From: JAUVPY01 sp034412795
Lineage (GTDB): Bacteria > Chloroflexota > Anaerolineae > 4572-78 > NAK82
Direction: 5' to 3'
DNA: 64,000 nt
Assembly: GCA_034412795.1 (NCBI GenBank)
Contig: DAOUMD010000217.1
Location: 1-64,000 of the forward strand
This document shows, in pieces, positions 52,401 through 60,255 of the stretch (its first letter is position 1; each line of letters starts with the position of its first letter). A program made the translations under genes and the position numbers. The notes beneath the pieces were generated by a model that saw only the letters and a program-made list of their open reading frames with translations, did not search any database and was not told where the DNA came from.

Positions 52401-53651
52401 ACGATTGACGACGATCTGGCCTTGCTTCATGACTACGAGAATGTTCTGCTTTTCTTGCAGCAGCCGGATGTCTTGGAGGGGATCGCCCCGGATCACCAGC
52501 AGGTCGGCCAGTTTGCCCTTCTCCAGCGTTCCGACGGAGCTGGCTGTGCCCAGCAGCTCCGCGCCGGTGCGCGTGGCGGCGACGATGGCCTGCATGGGGC
52601 TCATACCCACTGTCGTCAGCAACTCCAACTCCTGGGCGTTACAGCCGTGGGGCACGTCAAAGGCGCCGGCATCGGTGCCCACGGCGACGGGCACCCCCAG
52701 CTCGATCGCCCTGGGGATGACGCGATGCATGGAGTCATAGGCCCACAGAATCAGGTTATCGCCCCACTCGTCCTCGGGCACGCTTTCCCGGATCTTGAGG
52801 GTGTTGCGCACACAGTGAGTCATCGTCGGCACCAAGAAGGTTCCGTGCTCGACCATCGACTGGATGGTCTCGTCGTCGATGAAGTGGGCATGTTCTAGCG
52901 AGTCGACCCCCGCCTGCACAGCCCAGAGCTCTCCCTCGCTCCCCAGGCTATGGGCCGCCACGCAGCGGCCGGCGGCATGGGCCTCCTGGCAGATAGTCCG
53001 CATGACGTCCGGTTGCATCTCCGGCGCGAAAAAAAGCGGCCGCGTGCGCAACCGGTGACCGCGCCCGGCATTGATCTTGATGTGATCTACCTTCATCCTG
53101 ATGAGGAATCGCGTCGCCTTGCGCGCCTCGTCGACAGCGTCGACCACATTGTCAAAGCCACCCAGCCGGACGTCGGGTCGCAGCCCGTTGCCGCTGTCCA
53201 TGTGGCCGCCGGTTGACGTGAGTCCGCAACCACAGGCGGAGATGCGCGGTCCCTCCACCAGGCCCTTGTCGACGGCGTCGCGCAGAGCGATGTCTACAAA
53301 GTCCAGGCTGTGCATATCGCGGATAGACGTGAACCCCGCCTCCAGGTCTCGCCTGGCGTGCACGTAGGCCTTGAGCGTGCGGGTACCGGCCAGTTCCGAC
53401 ACCAGGTCGTCCCAGGTGCCTAGTGGCTGGTCGGTATCGTCGCCGCTCCACATGACGTGCACGTGGGCATCGATCATGCCGGGCATCACCACGTGATCCC
53501 CAGCCTCCAGCACCTGGGCACCTTCGGGAATAGTCGAACCGACTGCGTCCACGATGTCGACGATGCGCCCTTCTTCCACCAGCAAGCGCACCCGCTCGCG
53601 CGGGGCTGCCCCTGTGCCGTCGATGAGTTTACCAACATTGATGACCAGCAT
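52377..53651 (-). CDS. Metal-dependent amidohydrolase
   Basis: 424 residues from the ATG at 53651. The amidohydrolase TIM-barrel: PGMIDAHVHVMW (two metal His), AAHSLGSEGE and EHAHFID (further His), and VAVGTDAGAF (Asp). It is closest in pattern to the imidazolonepropionase/prolidase-like group that cuts Xaa-Pro or cyclic amides. Cytoplasmic. The C-terminal residues STLRRK and the stop are encoded within a repeat element. It lies 22 bp after the dipeptidase gene. Confidence 0.85.
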   Translation of the reverse strand: MLVINVGKLIDGTGAAPRERVRLLVEEGRIVDIVDAVGSTIPEGAQVLEAGDHVVMPGMIDAHVHVMWSGDDTDQPLGTWDDLVSELAGTRTLKAYVHARRDLEAGFTSIRDMHSLDFVDIALRDAVDKGLVEGPRISACGCGLTSTGGHMDSGNGLRPDVRLGGFDNVVDAVDEARKATRFLIRMKVDHIKINAGRGHRLRTRPLFFAPEMQPDVMRTICQEAHAAGRCVAAHSLGSEGELWAVQAGVDSLEHAHFIDDETIQSMVEHGTFLVPTMTHCVRNTLKIRESVPEDEWGDNLILWAYDSMHRVIPRAIELGVPVAVGTDAGAFDVPHGCNAQELELLTTVGMSPMQAIVAATRTGAELLGTASSVGTLEKGKLADLLVIRGDPLQDIRLLQEKQNILVVMKQGQIVVNRASTLRRK

Positions 53652-53673
53652 GCAGAACGAACTCCCTTCAGGC

Positions 53674-54672
53674 CTAGTCGATGACTTCGCCAAAGGCACG
53701 TAGCAGGTTCTCACCCATGATCTTGCGGATCTCGGCCTCGGTGTACCCCCGGTCCAGCAGGCCGGCGGTCACGTTGGGCCATTTATCGACCTCCTCCAGA
53801 TCCTTCAACCACCGCTCGGCCGGCAGACCGAGGTGGCTCTGGTAGACGTCAAAATCGGCTCCGAGGCCCACGTGATCGACGCCCATCACCTTGACCGCAT
53901 GGTCGACGTGGTTCAAGAAATCATCCAGCGTGGCGCTCGCAGGATCCTGGGACATAGCGGCGGGCACCGTCGTAACGCAGAACACGCCTCCCTGGGAGGC
54001 GATGCCTTCCAGGACGTCGTCGTCGAGGGTGCGGGGATGCTGGGGGTTAACTGCGCGGGTGCCGCCGTGGGAGTGGATCACCGGCCGTTGGCTGACGCGG
54101 AGGACGTCACGCATACCTGCGGGCGTCATGTGGGCCATATCCACCATCATGCCCAGCCGGTTCATCTCTTCCACGACGGAGACGCCGAACTTGGACAATC
54201 CACCCCCATCGCGCCCTTCGTAGCCACCATCAGCCAGGGCATTGCGATGGTTCCAGGTCAAACCCAGGTGGCGCAAGCCCAGACGATAGAACATACGCAG
54301 CAGACCCAACTCGGTCAAGATCGGCTCGCCGCCCTCCATGCCGAGGAGCATCGCGATCTTGCCCTCCTTTTTGGCCTGGCGCACCTGCGCCGTTGTGGTG
54401 ACCAGGACCACCTCGTCGCCATGCTCCTCGAGGATGCGCATCACCGCATCCAACTCCTTGAGCACTTGGGCCGTTGGGTGCAGATCCCGTTCCGAGGCCA
54501 CGCAGAAGACGTAAATCTGGACATCAACACCACCCTTTTTCAGGAGCGGCAGGTGCAGATCGACACCCATCATCCAGCCCTGCAGAAATCGCTCCTCGAG
54601 GGGAGCTTCATAAGCTACGTCTCGATGCGCGTCCCAGACCAGCGCATCCTGGTGTAACTGCCATGCATCCAT
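53674..54672 (-). CDS. Membrane-dipeptidase-type (M19) peptidase
   Basis: 332 residues from the ATG at 54672 (GGAG eight bases before). M19 renal-dipeptidase motifs: VWDAHRD (metal His/Asp), LLGMEGGEP (bridging Glu), VIHSHGGTRAVNPQHPR (His pair) and GLGADFD. It hydrolyses dipeptides, sometimes with D-residues. No signal peptide, so it acts inside the cell after import. Follows the permease genes. Confidence 0.9.
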   Translation of the reverse strand: MDAWQLHQDALVWDAHRDVAYEAPLEERFLQGWMMGVDLHLPLLKKGGVDVQIYVFCVASERDLHPTAQVLKELDAVMRILEEHGDEVVLVTTTAQVRQAKKEGKIAMLLGMEGGEPILTELGLLRMFYRLGLRHLGLTWNHRNALADGGYEGRDGGGLSKFGVSVVEEMNRLGMMVDMAHMTPAGMRDVLRVSQRPVIHSHGGTRAVNPQHPRTLDDDVLEGIASQGGVFCVTTVPAAMSQDPASATLDDFLNHVDHAVKVMGVDHVGLGADFDVYQSHLGLPAERWLKDLEEVDKWPNVTAGLLDRGYTEAEIRKIMGENLLRAFGEVID

Positions 54673-54714
54673 GTCTGATACTCCTATCTGCGTTTTTTTC
54701 TTCGATGGACGACC

Positions 54715-54837
54715 GTAGTACACCGAGGCGTAAATGGGTCTATAGTTCGTAGTAATGACTTTAGTCGTTTTTGGGCTGGTTAAGCGACTGAAGTCGCTAC
54801 TACAAACTACTGGCTCACTTACGCCCAGATGTAGTAG
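54715..54837. mobile_element. TIR element 'GCGTAAATGGG', copy 2
   Basis: The left end is GTAGTACACCGAGGCGTAAA and the right end is complementary-like (ACTTACGCCCAGATGTAGTA). The interior has the hairpin GACTTTAGTCG / CGACTGAAGTC. It sits between the permease and dipeptidase genes of the operon. Confidence 0.7.
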
Positions 54838-54870
54838 TCGCCTCCGTTTTCGGATCCATGTCTGTTTCTG

Positions 54871-55779
54871 CTATCCTTTCAGGCCGCTGAGTGTGATCCC
54901 CCGCACGAGATATTTCTGGGAGACGATCACCAGGATCAGCATAGGGACAGAGGCGATCGCGGTCGACGACATAATGACGGTCCAGTCGGACAAGGCTTCG
55001 GCCGAATCTGTCAAGGCCGAATAGGAAATACCTACCTGCAAGGTGTACATGTTCACGTCCTGGACGATGATCAGCGGCCACAGATAGGCATTCCAGATAT
55101 CCAGGGCGGTGAGCACACCCAGGGCCGCCAGCGAGCCTGAAACCAACGGCAGGATGATGCGGAAGAAAATGCCGGGCTCCGACATGCCGTCTACGCGGGC
55201 GGCGTCGATCAATTCGTCGGGCACATTCATGACCGCCTGGCGCAACACAAAGACCCCAAAGGCGCTCAGCAGACCGGGGAACACAATGCCCAGATGAGTG
55301 TTGGTAATGCCCATCTTTTGAGCGCCGACGTACCAGGGGATGATCAGCATCTCGCTGGGGACCATCATGGTGGATAGGATGAACAGAAACAGGACGTTCC
55401 GCCCTTTGAAGCGGAACTTAGTGAGCGCATAGGCGGCCATTGCTGAAAAGAACAACGTGCTCACCACGGACGACACCGTGACAATGGCGGTATTCACATA
55501 CCAGCGACCAAATGGATTGCGGGTCAGGGCCCGCTCGTAGTTGGCCAGCGTTGGCTTCTGGGGAAGCAGTTTAAAGAACACGATCTCCGACTCTGGCTTG
55601 AAGGAGGTAGAGACCATCCAGAAAAAGGGAAAGAGGGTGGTGAGACAGATGATGCCCACCAGCCCATAGGCGGCGATGGTGGAGATCAATTCCCTTCGCG
55701 TTTTCTTCCGACGATACAGAGTACCGGCTGTGGAACTGTTCGAGTCGGAGCTTTTCTCAGTACGCGTGATTATTGACAT
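54871..55779 (-). CDS. CUT1 ABC transporter permease (MalG-like)
   Basis: 302 residues, six membrane helices. The EAA loop reads DAARVDGMSEPGIFFRIILP. The N-terminus (~25 residues) is polar. It is the second permease of a carbohydrate-uptake ABC system. Its start lies about 94 bp after the other permease gene, with only a weak ribosome site. No ATPase gene is in the locus; a shared MsmX-type ATPase is probably used. Confidence 0.9.
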   Translation of the reverse strand: MSIITRTEKSSDSNSSTAGTLYRRKKTRRELISTIAAYGLVGIICLTTLFPFFWMVSTSFKPESEIVFFKLLPQKPTLANYERALTRNPFGRWYVNTAIVTVSSVVSTLFFSAMAAYALTKFRFKGRNVLFLFILSTMMVPSEMLIIPWYVGAQKMGITNTHLGIVFPGLLSAFGVFVLRQAVMNVPDELIDAARVDGMSEPGIFFRIILPLVSGSLAALGVLTALDIWNAYLWPLIIVQDVNMYTLQVGISYSALTDSAEALSDWTVIMSSTAIASVPMLILVIVSQKYLVRGITLSGLKG

Positions 55780-55873
55780 AGCTATCTCGCTATCTCGCTT
55801 GAATAAACCGGCTAAGACCTATCGGACTGCATCCTCCCCGCCGGGACGGGCCTCCGAACGGTCTCGCCGCTGT

Positions 55874-56752
55874 CTAATACTCGAACTGTCGCTGAGTTAT
55901 CCTGATTTGGACGAAGGTGATAACCAGAATAAGGATAAAGAAAAGGACAGTGATCGCCGCCGCAAGTCCCATATTCAGATGGTAGAATGCCTCCCGGTAA
56001 ATCAGAAGGGGGATGGTCAAGGTGCTGTTGATGGGACCGCCGTCCGTCATATTGCGCACCAACGCAAAGTTCTTGAGTGAAGCCATGACGGCCAGCACAG
56101 ACAAGAGTACGATGGTCGGGTTCAATAGCGGCAGGGTGATGCGCCAGAACGTCTGCCAACTGGAGGCGCCGTCGACCTTGGCGGCATCGTAGATTTCTAC
56201 CGGGATGGCGTCCAGCCCAACACCAAACAACAGCGTGTAGTAACCGATCGACGCCCACACCGCCACGACCGAGATGCCATACAGGGCTGTGTCCGGATTC
56301 AAGAGGACGCGCGGCTGCTCGGCGCCCAGTGCGGTAAGTACCATGGTCACGGGACCCAGCCTGGAATAGAGATAATTGAACAGCCAGGCCAGGGCAACGG
56401 CCGAAGTCACAAAGGGAAGCATCAGCGTGGTGCGCATCGCATTCTTGAACAGGCGCAGTCTCTGTACGGCCAACGCGGTCACAAGACTGATGACCAGCAC
56501 GGTCGGCGCACGCACAAGTGCGTACACGAGCGTGTTCTTCATGGCGATCCAGAACTCTTCCAGCTCCAAGGCCTTTTTGTAGTTATCCAGGCCAGTGTAC
56601 GGCGTCACCGACGAGAGCGTGCGATAGTCCAGTACACTGAAGCGGAAGGCCTGAAACATAGGGATCAAGAACACTGCGACGAAATAAAGCAGTGGGATGA
56701 GTAGAAAGGCGTAGCCCCATAGCGCTTGTTTCTTGCTCAGACTTAGCTTCAT
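55874..56752 (-). CDS. CUT1 ABC transporter permease (MalF-like)
   Basis: 292 residues from the ATG at 56752, behind AAGGGGAGACGC. Six membrane helices; EAA loop YDAAKVDGASSWQTFWRITL. It pairs with the MalG-like permease. The upstream 150 bp contain a perfect 17-bp inverted repeat with internal direct repeats, separating it from the binding-protein gene. Confidence 0.9.
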   Translation of the reverse strand: MKLSLSKKQALWGYAFLLIPLLYFVAVFLIPMFQAFRFSVLDYRTLSSVTPYTGLDNYKKALELEEFWIAMKNTLVYALVRAPTVLVISLVTALAVQRLRLFKNAMRTTLMLPFVTSAVALAWLFNYLYSRLGPVTMVLTALGAEQPRVLLNPDTALYGISVVAVWASIGYYTLLFGVGLDAIPVEIYDAAKVDGASSWQTFWRITLPLLNPTIVLLSVLAVMASLKNFALVRNMTDGGPINSTLTIPLLIYREAFYHLNMGLAAAITVLFFILILVITFVQIRITQRQFEY

Positions 56753-56790
56753 GCGTCTCCCCTTCCCCGATTTTGGACGGAACTCGCCAG

Positions 56791-56880
56791 GTTGGTTGCC
56801 ATCCGCCGGAAGATGCGGCCTCCGGAAAAAGGCGGCCGTCAGAAGATGCGGCCTCCGGGAAAAGGCGGATGGCAACCAAC
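56791..56880. repeat. Perfect 17-bp inverted repeat with internal direct repeats
   Basis: GTTGGTTGCCATCCGCC (56791-56807) pairs with GGCGGATGGCAACCAAC (56864-56880). The loop contains two copies of AGATGCGGCCTCCGG. As RNA it would be a stable structure between the binding-protein and permease genes, a common place for expression balancing. Confidence 0.75.
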
Positions 56881-56905
56881 GGCTCATTCTAGACTCAGTG
56901 GTCTG

Positions 56906-58273
56906 CTATTGGTTCTTGGAAAAGAACTCTTCACGCAACTCGTTCGTCTTTTCCGCGCCCCAATCCAGAACCTCCCTCGGGTCTTCGCCGTTCAAAAAGA
57001 CCTTGTCGAGCATTTGCATCGAGATGTCCCGTTCCCCCAGCTCGTCAACCCAGGGGATGGCCCTGGCGTATTCGATGGTCGCCAGGAAGGCTTGGAGGTC
57101 TGGGTTCTCTGCATAGGCCGGGTCTGCCAGCATGTCTTTGCGAGGTGGAATACCCGTCTTGACATCGGTGTAGGCCTCGATCCCCTCGGCCGAGCCCAGG
57201 AACTTGAGGAACTTGGCGGCAGCCTCCGCCTTGGCCGGGTCTTTGGCGGCCTTGGTGGTCATGCTATAGTTCCAGTACTGCCCCAGGTTGCGGCAGGCCA
57301 GCTCCTGGTCATCTGCCGGACCGCAGATATACGGCGCGATTCCGTAATTCAGATCCGGGTTGTTAGTAGCAATCCGTGAGATCCAGCTCGGCGTGCCCAA
57401 ATTCATGCAACTGAGCCCCTGCTGGAAAGCCACAGAAGCCGCCTCGGCAAAGCCTGGCTCGCTGACACCGTCCTCCAGCACCAGATTCACGAACCACTCA
57501 AAGGCTTCATAGCCGGTCTCACTGGCGGTCCACTGCACGTCGACTTTGTCCTCGCCGAACTGCTTCTGTCCAGCGTTCTCCAAGTAGATCTTCCACACGA
57601 TGTGTTCCTGCTGATCGGGGTCGATATAGTAGCCGGCCCGCTCCAGGTTACCATCTGCATCGCGCTTAGTGCACTGGATAGCCGCTTCGCGGAACTCCCC
57701 CCAGGTCTCCGGGGCCTTGTCGATACCCGATTCGGCAAAATAGTCCTTGTTGTAGAAGATCGCCCATACGTTGACCGTGCTAGGAACGCCATAGTACTGG
57801 CCGTCGATGTCCATTACGTCAATAGCCACGTAGGTGTCTTCCATCTCGTCTGGCGGGAAGTAGTCTTCCGGCAGCGGAGCCAGGAAACCGTTCTGCACCC
57901 AGAGCGGCACCCAGCCATAATAGGGCTTGATCACGTCCGGGCCCTGGCCCACGGGCACCTGGGCGGCTACCTTCTGAGTGATCTCCTCGTACTGGACCAA
58001 CACCTCTTTGATCTTGATGTCGGGATTGGCGGCCTCAAAGGCATCGATCATAGCCCGGTGTGCTTCCTCCTCCTGCGTGAAGGGAATGTACCAGAATTCG
58101 ACCTCGATCGGCTCGGCTGTCTCCTCAGCCGGCTCCTCTGCCTCAGCCGGCTCCTCTGCTTGCGATGGCTCCGACTCCGGCGCTGCGGTTGGCGCAGCAG
58201 GTGCCGCGCAGGCAGCCAGCAGCATACTAAGGACCATCAACAAAGTCAGAAATGTAAACGTTGACCGTTTCAT
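56906..58273 (-). CDS. Extracellular solute-binding lipoprotein (CUT1 ABC)
   Basis: 455 residues. Lipobox LLAACAAP with the lipidated Cys near residue 22, then a Pro/Glu/Ala linker. The rest is a family-1 sugar-binding protein fold: ANPDIKIKEVLVQYEEI, then FYNKDYFAESGIDKAPETW. It is held on the outer face of the membrane and feeds the two permeases. CUT1 proteins usually bind oligosaccharides, but the neighbouring peptidases suggest a glycopeptide-like ligand. Confidence 0.9.
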   Translation of the reverse strand: MKRSTFTFLTLLMVLSMLLAACAAPAAPTAAPESEPSQAEEPAEAEEPAEETAEPIEVEFWYIPFTQEEEAHRAMIDAFEAANPDIKIKEVLVQYEEITQKVAAQVPVGQGPDVIKPYYGWVPLWVQNGFLAPLPEDYFPPDEMEDTYVAIDVMDIDGQYYGVPSTVNVWAIFYNKDYFAESGIDKAPETWGEFREAAIQCTKRDADGNLERAGYYIDPDQQEHIVWKIYLENAGQKQFGEDKVDVQWTASETGYEAFEWFVNLVLEDGVSEPGFAEAASVAFQQGLSCMNLGTPSWISRIATNNPDLNYGIAPYICGPADDQELACRNLGQYWNYSMTTKAAKDPAKAEAAAKFLKFLGSAEGIEAYTDVKTGIPPRKDMLADPAYAENPDLQAFLATIEYARAIPWVDELGERDISMQMLDKVFLNGEDPREVLDWGAEKTNELREEFFSKNQ

Positions 58274-58809
58274 TGTGTACTCCTCCTTCTCTTTCTCTAG
58301 TTTGAATGAACACAGAGGGCTACGTTGCCAGAATCCCCAGGGAGCCCAACCCTGGATGGCATTGCGCGGTTTTTTGCGATGTCACCTCCTTTTATTTGCG
58401 AGAATTCTCGGAAAGTCCTTGTGACGCGCGGACTGCGTATTGCGTACTGCATATTGCGTACTGCGTATTGCGCTTGATATCGGGTATGAGTGTCTCTTTC
58501 CGAGAAAGCCCTTTGCATAAGATGGGGATGGGATAGTTCACGACAGAGGTTGGCGGCTGCAAGTCTCTTCGGCTCGATGGACGGATCCAGGCGGAAAGGA
58601 AGATCCGACCATGGTCGCGAACAATGACGCCTACCCGAGGTCCCCATTGCCTGACCGGGGCGAGTCTGATTCCGTCCGTGGCGGCAAACTGCTTCCAGTC
58701 GAGCTAACTTGGGGGCATTTCAATCTGAGGGCACCAACCTTTCGAAGGTGCAGGCGACCGTAGGTCGCACATCTTCGCAAGGGTTCGCCCCAGGACTGAA
58801 ATACGCCCG
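58274..58809. other. Intergenic region upstream of the binding-protein gene
   Basis: 536 bp between the LacI and binding-protein genes, without a gene. It holds the 12-bp palindrome CGAGAATTCTCG (58399-58410), a tandem run of ACTGCGTATTGCGT-like units (58431-58472), and CTTTC-cga-GAAAG (58497-58509). The operon promoter must lie here, but no good -35/-10 pair was identified. Confidence 0.5.
58431..58472. repeat. Degenerate tandem repeat of TGCGTATTGCGTAC
   Basis: About three 14-bp units (ACTGCGTATTGCGT, ACTGCATATTGCGT, ACTGCGTATTGCGC). Upstream of the catabolic operon; function unknown. Confidence 0.65.
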
Positions 58810-59817
58810 TTAGCTCTTTGGCTGCCCACACGAGTCGCGGATGATCAGACGCGATCCTAACTTGACCTCGACGACCTGCCGGTCCGCGTCCTTGATTCTT
58901 TGTAACAACAAGTCGGCGGCCATACGACCTAGCTCGTACGTTGGCTGGGCCACGGCGGTCAGTGGCGGATTCAGCGAGGTAGCCCATGGCATGTCGTCGA
59001 ACCCAACAATTGCGATGTCCTGAGGGATCCGCAAACCTTTTTCATGAATGCAGTTCAGTGCACCCAGCGTGATGAGATTATTGGCCGAAAAGATGGCAGT
59101 CGGCGGATCATCGATCTCCAATACCTGGCAGATTGCCGAATAGCCGCCTCCCATCTTTAGATCGGTGACCTTGACAAGGGTGGGATCAGGTGGGATTCCC
59201 TGCTCGCTCAAGGCTCTGAGGTAGCCATCCCTCCGCTCTCGGGCGGTCGTAACCTGAAGCGGACCGCCGATGAAGCCAATTCGTCTGTGTCCCAGTTGCA
59301 GCAAGTGACGAACGGCCCGATACGCCCCCTCAAAGTTGTCCACCACCACGGTGTCCACTTCCAGATCCAGCATGCGGCGGTCGACAGCCACCACCGGGAT
59401 CCCAGCCTGCAGCACCATCTGGCTATGATTGCCCGTCTCCGAGGCTGGGGAGATGATAACACCGGCAGCTCTCTCCGAGATCATGATGTCAAGGTAGAGG
59501 CGTTCTTTAAGTGGATCCTCATCCGAGTTGCCGAGGATGACCGTATAGTCATTGTCGTGGGCGACGTCTTCTACACCCCGCACCACTGAGGTAAAGAAGG
59601 GGTTCTGGATGTCAGAGATGATCAGGCCCATAATCTGGCTGTGTCTTACCCGCAGGTTGCGGGCGATCCGGTCACGCCGGTAGTCCAGCTCCGACACAGC
59701 ATCCAGAACCGCCTGGCGATAGGCAGGCGTTACCCGTGGATCGTTGTTCAACACGCGCGAGACGGTGGCGGTCGATACTCCTGCTTGCTTGGCTACGTCC
59801 TTGATGGTGGTGGCCAC
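58810..59817 (-). CDS. LacI-family transcriptional regulator
   Basis: 335 residues with a GTG start at 59817. HTH: TIKDVAKQAGVSTATVSRVL (residues 4-23), hinge helix and a periplasmic-binding-like effector domain (GLIISDIQNPFF, IGFIGGPLQV, VGFDDMPWAT). It heads the catabolic locus, read in the same direction, and probably controls it in response to the imported compound. Operator-like sites containing ATCGAT occur 35-185 bp upstream of it. Confidence 0.9.
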   Translation of the reverse strand: MATTIKDVAKQAGVSTATVSRVLNNDPRVTPAYRQAVLDAVSELDYRRDRIARNLRVRHSQIMGLIISDIQNPFFTSVVRGVEDVAHDNDYTVILGNSDEDPLKERLYLDIMISERAAGVIISPASETGNHSQMVLQAGIPVVAVDRRMLDLEVDTVVVDNFEGAYRAVRHLLQLGHRRIGFIGGPLQVTTARERRDGYLRALSEQGIPPDPTLVKVTDLKMGGGYSAICQVLEIDDPPTAIFSANNLITLGALNCIHEKGLRIPQDIAIVGFDDMPWATSLNPPLTAVAQPTYELGRMAADLLLQRIKDADRQVVEVKLGSRLIIRDSCGQPKS

Positions 59818-59852
59818 AGTCCCCCGACTCTGGCAGACAGGCTAAGAAGCCT

Positions 59853-59892
59853 TGAAATCGTTCACAAAATCGTGAAATCGCTCACAAAATCG
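59853..59892. promoter_or_regulatory. Two tandem 20-bp operator-like repeats
   Basis: TGAAATCGTTCACAAAATCG (59853-59872) and TGAAATCGCTCACAAAATCG (59873-59892) differ by one base. Each contains a GTGAAATCG-like half palindrome of LacI type. They lie 36-75 bp upstream of lacI. Confidence 0.65.
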
Positions 59893-59963
59893 ATTGCCCG
59901 CCGAGAACATCAGTCTCCCAACACGATGAGGAGCCTGCCTGTGTTCAGAAAACTATACATTCA

Positions 59964-60001
59964 ACTTCGTGTAATCGATTACGAAATCGATTACACGAAG
60001 T
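59964..60001. promoter_or_regulatory. 38-bp palindrome with ATCGAT cores
   Basis: ACTTCGTGTAATCGATT (59964-59980) pairs with AATCGATTACACGAAGT (59985-60001) around a 4-bp centre. Each arm also carries its own palindromic core (GTAATCGATTAC in the left arm), the usual central-CpG form of LacI-family operators. Confidence 0.75.
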
Positions 60002-60109
60002 ATACTACGGTTTTCGGGTTCTGTCAAGCGGAATCCTGAATCATCAAGCCGGTTGACAAATTGGCCGCTCTATGCAAAATACTATGAGTATGCCCATTAC
60101 AACAACTAC

Positions 60110-60232
60110 GGTAACTACTCAGACCAGTCGCTGATCGTTACGGTTATTCAACCGTAACGGGTATTTGCGGATATACATCCGCCGATTATGGGTTGCAGAT
60201 ACATATCTGCAACCATCAGGCTGAGTAGTACC
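60110..60232 (+). ncRNA. Cloverleaf-like structured leader upstream of proS
   Basis: The closing stem GGTA(A)CTACTCAG (60110-60122) / CTGAGTAGTACC (60221-60232) encloses three hairpins: CGTTACGGTT-attc-AACCGTAACG, GCGGAT-atac-ATCCGC and GGTTGCAGAT-acat-ATCTGCAACC. All stems are perfect except one bulge, and all loops have four bases. It ends 23 bp before the prolyl-tRNA synthetase start. It lacks T-box landmarks. Probably a regulatory RNA leader, or a DNA-level element. Confidence 0.55.
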
Positions 60233-60255
60233 AACTACGATAGGGAGAGCACACC

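Larger units (their letters stand above)
59818..60255. other. Divergent intergenic region lacI / proS
   Basis: 438 bp. From left to right it has tandem 20-bp operator-like repeats, a 38-bp palindrome with ATCGAT cores, a TTGACA (60053-60058) without a clear -10 partner, and the cloverleaf-like proS leader. No gene. Confidence 0.6.

Noticed and set aside
60110..60232. T-box riboswitch or a true tRNA gene
   Set aside because: No T-box sequence, specifier loop or antiterminator, and no TTCGA-type T-loop or CCA end; the helix lengths also differ from tRNA.
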